Shown: positions 1 to 5,800 of the stretch, piece by piece
How the letters are laid out: each line of letters opens with the position of its first letter
Numbering within the stretch: the stretch's first letter is position 1
Origin: DASXTS01 sp036505275
GTDB taxonomy: Bacteria > Actinomycetota > Actinomycetes > Mycobacteriales > Pseudonocardiaceae
Assembly: GCA_036505275.1 (NCBI GenBank)
Contig: DASXTS010000167.1
Coordinates: 1-7,600, forward strand
Length of the DNA: 7,600 bases
Reading direction: 5' to 3'
Program-made: the position numbers and the translations under genes
The notes under the pieces: generated by a model
What the model saw: the letters and a program-made list of their open reading frames with translations, nothing else
What the model was told of the DNA's origin: nothing
Database searches by the model: none

Positions 1-1475
1 TCCTTGCCCATCACCGGTGGCGGCATCGCCTTGGAGATCTTGTCGGCGATCGAGTAGCCGGGCTGGCCGAACAGCACCCGAGCCGAGTCCTTGATCGCCG
101 CCTTGGCCTTGATCGTCGAGTAGGTGACGATCTGGGCGACGCGCTCCTCGCCGTACTTCTCGGTGGCGTAGCGGATCATGTCGCCGCGCCGGCGCTCGTC
201 GAAGTCGATGTCGATGTCCGGCATCGAGATCCGGTCCGGGTTGAGGAACCGCTCGAAGATCAGCTTGTGCTGGATCGGGTCCAGCTCGGTGATGCCGAGG
301 GCCCAGGCGACCAGGCAGCCGGCCGCGGAGCCGCGGCCAGGTCCGACCCTGATCCCGGTGCGCTTGGCGTACTCGACCAGGTCGGCGACCACCAGGAAGT
401 AGCCGGGGTAGCCCATCTGGCAGATCACGTCGAGCTCGAAGTCGGCCTGCTTGCGGTGCTCGACCGGCACGCCGGCCGGGAACCGGCGGGCCAGCCCGGC
501 GTCGACCTCCTTGCGCAGCCAGGACTCCTCGGTCTCGCCGCCGGGCACGGTGAACGCCGGCATCAGGTTGCGCGGCTCGAACACGCTCGCGTAGCTGTCC
601 ACCCGCTCGGCGAGCAGCAGCGTGTTGTCGCAGGCCTCCGGCATGCCGTGCCGGTCGGCCCACAGCGCGCGCATCTCCTCGGCCGACTTGACGTAGTAGC
701 CGTCGCCGTCGAACTTGAAGCGCTTCGGGTCGGCGAAGGTGCTCGCGGTCTGCACGCACAGCAGCACGTCCTGGCCGTGCGCATCCTCCTTGTGCGTGTA
801 GTGCAGGTCGTTCGTGGCCAGCGTGGCCAGGCCGAGGTCCTTGCCGATCCGCAGCAGGTCGGGCAGGCAACGGCGCTCCACGTCGATGCCGTGATCCATG
901 ACCTCGACGTAGAAGTTCTCCGGCCCGAGGATGTCGCGCAGCTCGCCGGCCACCGCGCGGGCACCCTCCTGGTCGCCGGCGCGCAGCCTGGTCGGGACCT
1001 CACCGCCGGGGCAGCCGGTGGTGCCGATCAGGCCCTTGCTGAACCTGGCCAGCAGCTCACGGTCGATCCGCGGCTTGCGGTAGTAGCCCTCCAGGCTGGC
1101 GTACGAGGCCAGCCGAAACAGGTTGTGCAGGCCGTCCGCGTCGGCCGCGAGGAGGGTCATGTGCGTGTAGGCGCCGCCACCGGACACGTCGTCCTCGCCG
1201 GCGCCGCCGGCGGCGTTGTACCAGCTGACGCGGCGCTTGACGAACCTGGACTCCGGCGCGACGTAGGCCTCCAGGCCGATGATCGGCTTGATGCCCGCGG
1301 CGCTGGCCTTGACGTAGAACTCGTAGCCGCCGTACAGGTAGCCGTGGTCGGTCATCGCCACCGCCGGCATGTCCAGCCTGCCGACCTCCGCGAACAGGCC
1401 ATCGAGGCGGGCAGCGCCGTCGAGCATGGAGTACTCGGTGTGCACGTGCAGGTGCACGAACGAGTCGCCGGACAC
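1..1475 (-). CDS. dnaE: DNA polymerase III alpha subunit DnaE1, N-terminal 491 residues (3' end outside window)
   Basis: Catalytic subunit of the replicative DNA polymerase. The GTG start at 1475 gives VSGDSFVHLHVHTEYSMLDG, which matches the start of actinobacterial DnaE1. It is preceded by a strong Shine-Dalgarno at 1484-1492, 8 nt upstream. The PHP domain (about residues 6-290) keeps all nine residues that correspond to the metal site described for Mycobacterium tuberculosis DnaE1: H10, H12, D19, H44, E69, H105, C155, D223 and H225. This predicts a working PHP proofreading exonuclease. The polymerase core follows: GPGRGSAAG near residue 380 and the palm motif PDIDIDF at 419-425, whose D420 and D422 align with the two E. 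coli catalytic aspartates D401 and D403. The third catalytic aspartate, the fingers, the clamp-binding and tau-binding parts lie beyond position 1. The frame is open with no damage. The long reading frames opposite it are GC-driven shadows. Identification is very secure. Confidence 0.97.
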   Translation of the reverse strand, partial: MSGDSFVHLHVHTEYSMLDGAARLDGLFAEVGRLDMPAVAMTDHGYLYGGYEFYVKASAAGIKPIIGLEAYVAPESRFVKRRVSWYNAAGGAGEDDVSGGGAYTHMTLLAADADGLHNLFRLASYASLEGYYRKPRIDRELLARFSKGLIGTTGCPGGEVPTRLRAGDQEGARAVAGELRDILGPENFYVEVMDHGIDVERRCLPDLLRIGKDLGLATLATNDLHYTHKEDAHGQDVLLCVQTASTFADPKRFKFDGDGYYVKSAEEMRALWADRHGMPEACDNTLLLAERVDSYASVFEPRNLMPAFTVPGGETEESWLRKEVDAGLARRFPAGVPVEHRKQADFELDVICQMGYPGYFLVVADLVEYAKRTGIRVGPGRGSAAGCLVAWALGITELDPIQHKLIFERFLNPDRISMPDIDIDFDERRRGDMIRYATEKYGEERVAQIVTYSTIKAKAAIKDSARVLFGQPGYSIADKISKAMPPPVMGK

Positions 1476-1483
1476 GCTGGGGG

Positions 1484-1492
1484 CCTCCCCTC
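1484..1492 (-). promoter_or_regulatory. Ribosome binding site of dnaE
   Basis: On the minus strand this reads GAGGGGAGG. The GGAGG core ends 8 nt before the GTG at 1475. It fixes the dnaE start at that GTG, because no comparable site precedes any other candidate start nearby. Confidence 0.8.
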
Positions 1493-1502
1493 GACTGTGC
1501 CT

Positions 1503-1553
1503 TGATCACCGGCCATGATCACCGGCCTTGACCACCGGCTCGATCACCGACCA
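1503..1553. repeat. Four imperfect tandem copies of a 13-bp repeat between dnaE and the MFS gene
   Basis: The copies are TGATCACCGGCCA (1503-1515), TGATCACCGGCCT (1516-1528), TGACCACCGGCTC (1529-1541) and a degenerate CGATCACCGACCA (1541-1553), which shares one base with the third. Copies 1 and 2 differ only in the last base and contain the palindrome TGATCA. The array is flanked by an inverted pair, CCTTGA at 1500-1505 and TCAAGG at 1555-1560. It fills the core of the 144-bp divergent region 1476-1619, where the promoters of dnaE and the transporter gene must lie. I could not place convincing -35/-10 pairs on either strand. An operator array or a neutral minisatellite are both possible. Confidence 0.75.
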
Positions 1554-1619
1554 GTCAAGGGAGCGTAGCCGGCCGCACCGACAGCCGCGCCCTGCCGCGC
1601 CGCCCCGGGGTTGGACAGG

Positions 1620-3076
1620 ATGGATGTCGTGACGACCGAGCCGGACCCCCGCCGCTGGCGGGCGCTCGCCGTGACGCAGCTCGCCGGCTTCATGGCACTG
1701 CTCGACGTGAGCATCGTGATCGTGGCGCTGCCGTCCATCCAGCGCGATCTCGGCGCGTCCGCGGCCACCGTGCAGTGGGTGGTCTCCGGCTACGCGCTGG
1801 CGTTCGGGGTGGTGCTGGTGGCGGCGGGGCGGCTCGGGGACGCCCTTGGCCGGCGGCGGATGTTCCTGGTGGCGCTCACCGCCTTCGTGCTCACCAGCGC
1901 GCTGTGCGGCGCCGCGCCGACGGCCAGGTTGCTGGTGGCGGCCCGGCTGCTGCAGGGTTGCGCGGCCGGCGTGCTCGGCCCGCAGAACTCCGGGCTGATC
2001 CAGCAGCTGTTCCGGGGCGCCGAGCGCGGCAGGGCCTTCGGCGTGTTCGGCGCGTCGGTGGGGTTGTCCACCGCGGTCGGTCCGGTGGCCGGCGGGGTGA
2101 TCCTGGCCGTCGCCGGTGAGCCGGCGGGCTGGCGGTGGGTGTTCCTTGTCAACGTGCCGATCGGGCTGGCCGCGCTGGTGGTGGCCGCCCGGGTGCTGCC
2201 GCGGTCGCGGCCGGCCGGCCGGCTGGCGATCGGCGACCTCGACCTGCTCGGCGCGGCGCTGCTCGGCGGCGGGGTGCTGTGCGTGCTGCTGCCGCTGATC
2301 TCGGCCGAAGACGGGGCCTGGCCGGGCGGTCGTGGCTGCTGGTGCTGGCCGCCGCGCTGCTCGCCCTCTTTGCCCGGCGGGAGCGGCGGCTGTCGGCCGA
2401 GGGCCGCCCGCCGCTGCTGGACCCGGTGCTGGTCACCGGCACGCCCGGCTACCCGGCCGGCGCGGCCATCGGGCTGATCTACTTCATCGGGTTCAGCGGG
2501 CTGTGGCTGGTGTTCGCCCTGTTCTTCCAGGCCGGCCTCGGCTTCTCGCCGCTGGAGTCCGGGCTCGCGGTGACCCCGTTCGCGCTGGGTGGCGCGGTGG
2601 CATCCGCGGTGGCCGGCCGCCTGGTCGACCGGTTCGGCCGGTGGGTGACCGTGCTCGGCCTCAGCAGCGTGGCGGTGGGGCTGGCCGCCGCCGCCGCGGT
2701 GTTGCCGCTGGTGCCGGCGCAGCTAGCCGGCTGGGCGGTGGCGCTGCCCTTGCTGGTCGCCGGGCTCGGCGGCGGCGCGGTGATCTCCCCCAACATCACC
2801 CTCACGCTCGAGTCGGTGCCGGTGCGGATGGCCGGCGCGGCCGGCGGCGCGCTGCAGACCGGCCAGCGCATCGGCGCCGCCATCGGGACCGCGGCGCTCG
2901 CCGCCGTGTTCTACGCCGTGGTGGCCGGCCCCGGCGGCCGACACTATGTCGCCGGCGTGGTCGCCGCACTGCTCACCGCCGTCGCCTTCGTCCTGGTGGC
3001 GCTCACCCTCGCGGTCATCGAGCTGCGTGCCCGCCGCCGCCCGCCCTCCAGCGTGTCCGCGGTCTCGTACACATGA
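1620..3076 (+). pseudogene. MFS drug-efflux transporter, DHA2 (EmrB/QacA, 14-helix) type, frameshifted
   Basis: Proton-coupled multidrug exporter family of the inner membrane. The first part reads from 1620 in one frame and shows the DHA2 signature LDVSIVIVALPSI (residues 28-40), WVVSGYAL (53-60) and motif A, GRLGDALGRRR (70-80). Further hydrophobic helices follow up to LPLISAEDGAWPG near 2326. There the hydrophobic pattern switches to another frame (WLLVLAAALLALFARRERR, then about eight more helices including GRLVDRFGRW) and runs to the TGA at 3074-3076. The first frame instead goes on as Cys/Pro/Arg-rich nonsense to a stop at 2475-2477. Restoring one base, most simply a G in the GGG run at 2324-2326, gives one protein of 485 residues, a normal DHA2 length. 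The start is uncertain: ATG 1620, or GTG 1629 with AGGA 8 nt upstream. TTG 1611 is less likely. The break is either a true mutation or a sequencing/assembly error. The substrate cannot be told. Confidence 0.9.
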
Positions 3077-3124
3077 GTCGGACGTTTCAGCACATCACAG
3101 TGGGTGCCAACTGATCGTATTCGC

Positions 3125-3128
3125 GGAG
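3125..3128 (+). promoter_or_regulatory. Ribosome binding site deciding the ATG 3137 start
   Basis: GGAG lies 8 nt before the ATG at 3137. The frame is open further upstream to a GTG at 3104, but that GTG has no such site, so the ATG is preferred. The 60-bp gap 3077-3136 must also hold any private promoter; I see no clear -35/-10 pair in it. Confidence 0.6.
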
Positions 3129-3136
3129 TAGCGTGC

Positions 3137-4270
3137 ATGGGCGTGGCCGTGCCAGACCCCGTCGACGCCCACCTGCTCGCCCTGGTCGCCGAGGTGGGCC
3201 GGGTCGCCGTGCACGACCTGGCCAGACGGGCCGGGATGGACGTGCGCGAGGTGGCCGCCCGGCTGGCGGGGCTGGCGGCGGGCGGGCTGCCGCTGGTGGT
3301 CGGCGTGGAGTGCGACCCGACCGCGCTGTGGCACGTATTGAACGAACCGGTGGTCGGTGCGTCCTGGTCGATGGGGCCGTACGGCGCGGTCCCAACCGGC
3401 CCGCCAAGTGGGCCGCAGCCGGTGCCCGGCCACCCCTGGCCCGGCCAGCCCTGGCACCCGTCGCCAGGCCAGCCTGGGTACGCCGGCCAGCCCGGACACG
3501 CCGGCCACCTCGGTCCCGGCCCGAGCCGCAACGGGCCGCCGGCGGGCTTCGGGCCGAGCCACGGCACGCCACCGCACGGCGCACCACCGCACGGCGCACC
3601 ACCGCACGGCACACCACCACACGGCGCACCGCACGGCCAGCCCGCGCGGGCGGCGCAGCCGGCGGGGCTGGATGCGGCCGGCACCTGGGGGCCGCCCGGC
3701 AGCGCCGCGTGGGCCCGCGGCGACGAGCTGGCAACTACCGTGCGGACGACCCCGGAACGACCGGCGGTCACCGCCCAGCAGCGGACCGGTGCCATCGGCG
3801 ACACCCTGCACACCGACCCCACCGACCCCACCGACCCCACCGACAACAGCGACAACGGCGACGACGGCGACGCCACCGACGGCCCCGAGGGGCCGCGGCT
3901 GGCCATCAGGCTGGCCGAGGTGCTGGACCCCGCCGACTTCCTGTTCACCGCCGCCGGGTACCGGCTGCGGCCCGGCGAGCGGTCGGTCGTGGTGCACACC
4001 GAGGTGACCAACAACGGTCGCACGCCGTACCCCGTGCTGCCCGATCTGTACCTGGTGCTGCTCGACGCCGACGGCAACGCCGTGCCCAAGGCGCCGGTGG
4101 CGCTGTCGTCGCGGCCGCCGCACCGGATGGGCGTCAAACCGGGCGAGGCGGCCGGCGGGCACACCGTCTACGTGCTGCCCGAGTCCACCGAGCTGGCCGC
4201 GGTGCGCTGGAGCGCCCGCCCGGACGACGAGCGGGAAGCACTCACCTGGTCGGTGTGGGGCACCACCTGA
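3137..4270 (+). CDS. Cytoplasmic wHTH (AsnC/Lrp-like) protein with Pro/His-rich repeat linker and C-terminal beta domain; function unknown
   Basis: 377 residues with no signal peptide and no membrane segment. Residues about 8-50 (VDAHLLALVAEVGRVAVHDL, then ARRAGMDVREVAARLAGLAAGG) look like a winged helix-turn-helix of the AsnC/MarR kind, with the recognition helix around RAGMDVREVAARL. Residues about 75-225 form a disordered Pro/Gly/His-rich linker with HG(A/T)PP repeats at 142-167. A TDP repeat and an acidic Asn/Asp run occupy 226-249. Residues 254-377 are beta-rich (VVVHTEVTNNG, LYLVLLDADGN, HTVYVLPEST, LTWSVWG) and resemble the immunoglobulin-like fold of DUF4352-type domains, which are usually extracellular. 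That likeness is by eye. Possible roles are a transcription regulator or a nucleoid or scaffold protein, but none is demonstrated. It follows the broken MFS gene on the same strand, and I recall AsnC-annotated proteins of similar layout in Pseudonocardiales. Reality as a gene is secure, function is not. Confidence 0.88.
   Translation: MGVAVPDPVDAHLLALVAEVGRVAVHDLARRAGMDVREVAARLAGLAAGGLPLVVGVECDPTALWHVLNEPVVGASWSMGPYGAVPTGPPSGPQPVPGHPWPGQPWHPSPGQPGYAGQPGHAGHLGPGPSRNGPPAGFGPSHGTPPHGAPPHGAPPHGTPPHGAPHGQPARAAQPAGLDAAGTWGPPGSAAWARGDELATTVRTTPERPAVTAQQRTGAIGDTLHTDPTDPTDPTDNSDNGDDGDATDGPEGPRLAIRLAEVLDPADFLFTAAGYRLRPGERSVVVHTEVTNNGRTPYPVLPDLYLVLLDADGNAVPKAPVALSSRPPHRMGVKPGEAAGGHTVYVLPESTELAAVRWSARPDDEREALTWSVWGTT
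3560..3640 (+). repeat. 15-bp in-frame tandem repeat encoding HG(A/T)PP
   Basis: Four 15-bp units (3560-3574, 3575-3589, 3590-3604, 3605-3619) of the form cacggcgcaccaccg are followed by a 12-bp unit (3620-3631) and a decayed end (cacggccag). Units 2 and 3 are identical. They encode HGTPP, HGAPP, HGAPP, HGTPP, HGAP, HGQP. Because the unit is a multiple of three, copy-number change would keep the frame. Confidence 0.92.
3811..3846 (+). repeat. 9-bp in-frame tandem repeat encoding TDP
   Basis: There are three perfect copies of CACCGACCC (3811-3837) and a fourth that diverges in its last two bases (3838-3846). They encode TDPTDPTDPTDN, just before an acidic SDNGDDGD stretch. The repeat separates the linker from the C-terminal domain. 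Confidence 0.9.
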
Positions 4271-4285
4271 CCGGGCTGACCGGGC

Positions 4286-5218
4286 TCAGGACTCGGCGCG
4301 CAGCACGTCGAGGGCGTGCTCGAGGTCGGCCGGACAGGGGCTGGTGAACTCCACCCAGCGGCCGTCGGCCGGGTGTGGGAAGCCGAGGGTGCGGGCGTGC
4401 AGCCACTGCCGTTCCAGGCCGAGATGCCTCGCGAGCACCGGGTCGGCGCCATAGGTCAGGTCACCGCAGCACGGGTGGCGCAGCGCGGCGAAATGCACCC
4501 GGATCTGGTGCGTGCGGCCGGTCTCCAGCCGCACGTCGAGCAGCGACGCCGCACGGAACGCCTCGATCGTCTCGTAGTGGGTGACCGACGGCTTGCCGCC
4601 GGCGACCACCGCGAACCGGTAGTCGTGCCGCGGGTGCCGGTCGATCGGCGCGTCGACGGTGCCCCGGCTGGGGTCGGGGTGACCCTGCACCAGCGCGTGG
4701 TAGCCCTTCACCACCTCGCGGCCCCGGAACGCCTGCTTGAGTGCGGTGTAGGCGCGCTCGGACTTCGCCACCACCATGACGCCGGTGGTGCCCACGTCGA
4801 GGCGGTGCACGATGCCCTGCCGCTCGGCCGCGCCCGAGGTGGCGACCCGCATGCCGGCCGCGGCCAGCCCGCCGATAACGGTCGGGCCGGTCCAGCCGGG
4901 GCTGGGGTGCGCGGCGACGCCGACCGGCTTGTCCACCACCACCAGGTCGTCGTCCTCGTGCAGCACCACCAGACCGGCCACCGCGGCCGGCACCGGCTGC
5001 ACCGCAGCCGGTTGCGCCGGGGGCAACGCAACCTCCAGCCAGGCGCCGGCCACCAGCCGGTCGGACTTGCCGGCCGCCTGGCCGTCCAGCAGCACGTCGC
5101 CGGCCTCGGCCATGCCGGCCACCACGGTGCGGGACAGGCCGAGCAGCTTGGCCAGCCCGGCGTCCACCCGCATGCCGTCCAGGCCATCCGGCACCGGCAA
5201 CGTACGCCGGGTCGTCAT
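4286..5218 (-). CDS. RluA/RluD-family 23S rRNA pseudouridine synthase
   Basis: 310 residues, the normal length for the family. It isomerises specific uridines of rRNA (the RluD type acts on 23S helix 69) to pseudouridine. An S4 RNA-binding domain occupies about residues 14-63 (MRVDAGLAKLLGLSRTVV, DVLLDGQ, KSDRLVAG). The catalytic domain starts at VVLHEDDDLVVVDKPVGVAAHP. The family motif is GIVHRLDVGTTGVMVVAK, with H138, R139, L140 and catalytic D141. The C-terminal motif TGRTHQIRVH followed by HPCCGDLTYG is intact. The ATG at 5218 begins MTTRRTLPVP, 7 nt after the lspA stop, and the reading frame stays open upstream only as an lspA shadow. No good Shine-Dalgarno precedes it, so translational coupling to lspA is likely. 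lspA followed by rluA is a widespread actinobacterial pair. The exact target uridine cannot be read from the sequence, so no RluA/RluD symbol is assigned. Confidence 0.95.
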   Translation of the reverse strand: MTTRRTLPVPDGLDGMRVDAGLAKLLGLSRTVVAGMAEAGDVLLDGQAAGKSDRLVAGAWLEVALPPAQPAAVQPVPAAVAGLVVLHEDDDLVVVDKPVGVAAHPSPGWTGPTVIGGLAAAGMRVATSGAAERQGIVHRLDVGTTGVMVVAKSERAYTALKQAFRGREVVKGYHALVQGHPDPSRGTVDAPIDRHPRHDYRFAVVAGGKPSVTHYETIEAFRAASLLDVRLETGRTHQIRVHFAALRHPCCGDLTYGADPVLARHLGLERQWLHARTLGFPHPADGRWVEFTSPCPADLEHALDVLRAES

Positions 5219-5225
5219 GAGCGGG

Positions 5226-5795
5226 TCACGAGCCAGCCTCGGCCTCCGCCCGCGCCGGCCGGCGCCCGTCGTAGTCGCGGCCGAGCGCGGCGAGCAGTAC
5301 GAGCAGCGCGCCGCCGACGACGATGGCCGAGTCGGCGATGTTGAACACCGGCCACACGCTGCCGTCCGGGGCGAGCAAGGACAGCCAGTCGACCACGTGA
5401 CCACGCAGCGGCCCGGGCGAGCGGAACAGCCGGTCGCCGAGGTTGCCGGCGGCCCCGCCGAGGATGAGGCCGAGGCCCACCGCCCAGCCGGCCGAGCGCA
5501 GCCGCGGCGCCAGCCGGACAATGGCGATCACGACCCCGATGGCGATCAGAGTCAGCAGCCAGGTCATGCCGGTGGCCAGCGAGAACGCCGCGCCGGAATT
5601 GCGGTAGAGCACCAGATAAAGCCCGCCGCCGAGCAACCGGACCGGCTCCCCACCCTGCAGGGCGGCCACCGCCGTGATCTTGCTGATCAGGTCGGCGGCG
5701 AGCGTCGCGGCCGCGGCGACGGCCAGCAGCCCGACCCGACGGGCCGGCAGCTGCTCGTCCTGGATCTCGGTGCGCACGCCACCATTGTCCAGCAT
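5226..5795 (-). CDS. lspA: Lipoprotein signal peptidase (signal peptidase II)
   Basis: Inner-membrane aspartyl protease that removes the signal peptide of prolipoproteins after diacylglyceryl modification. 189 residues with four hydrophobic segments (about 21-35, 59-63 into 69-92, 103-116 and 150-171). Family motifs are all present: ADLISK (34-39), YRNSGAAFSL (64-73), GGAAGNLGDR (113-122) with catalytic D121, DW (136-137) and FNIADSAIVVG (151-161) with catalytic D155. A polar tail (RPARAEAEAGS) follows the last helix. The start is chosen at ATG 5795, 5 nt after the upstream gene's stop. A GTG at 5777, giving 183 residues, is possible, and neither has a strong ribosome site. The frame is open far upstream, but that is non-coding shadow of the neighbouring gene. 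The gene sits between the anchored protein gene and the pseudouridine synthase gene, consistent with one leftward operon. Confidence 0.96.
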   Translation of the reverse strand: MLDNGGVRTEIQDEQLPARRVGLLAVAAAATLAADLISKITAVAALQGGEPVRLLGGGLYLVLYRNSGAAFSLATGMTWLLTLIAIGVVIAIVRLAPRLRSAGWAVGLGLILGGAAGNLGDRLFRSPGPLRGHVVDWLSLLAPDGSVWPVFNIADSAIVVGGALLVLLAALGRDYDGRRPARAEAEAGS

Positions 5796-5800
5796 CGACG

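Noticed and set aside
267..1505. Long plus-strand open frame (412 codons) opposite dnaE
   Set aside because: Its product is Val/Ala/His/Gly-rich with no domain, and the minus strand holds unmistakable DnaE motifs throughout; it is a GC-rich antisense shadow.
1476..1619. Sigma-70-like promoters for dnaE or the MFS gene
   Set aside because: TTGAC-like hexamers (for example TTGACC at 1528-1533 and TTGACT on the minus strand at 1553-1558) have no TAnnnT partner at 16-19 bp.
2313..2335. Programmed ribosomal frameshift in the transporter gene
   Set aside because: There is no slippery heptamer or obvious downstream pseudoknot, and transporters of this family are not known to use frameshifting; mutation or sequence error is simpler.
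3560..3846. Possible CRISPR array
   Set aside because: The repeats are 9 or 15 bp, directly adjacent with no spacers, and in frame within a protein.
2944..4164. Minus-strand open frames of about 355-406 codons opposite the wHTH-protein gene
   Set aside because: They are low-complexity (GGAPCGG-like or VGGVGG repeats made by reading the tandem repeats backwards). The plus strand has a good ribosome site and a folded-looking C-terminus.
4248..4270. Intrinsic terminator at the end of the wHTH-protein gene
   Set aside because: The hairpin has a bulge, lies within the final codons and is not followed by a T run on either strand, so I did not list it as a feature.
4316..5344. Plus-strand open frame opposite the pseudouridine synthase gene
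   Set aside because: His/Arg/Gly-rich composition and no motifs, while the minus strand carries intact RluA-family motifs.
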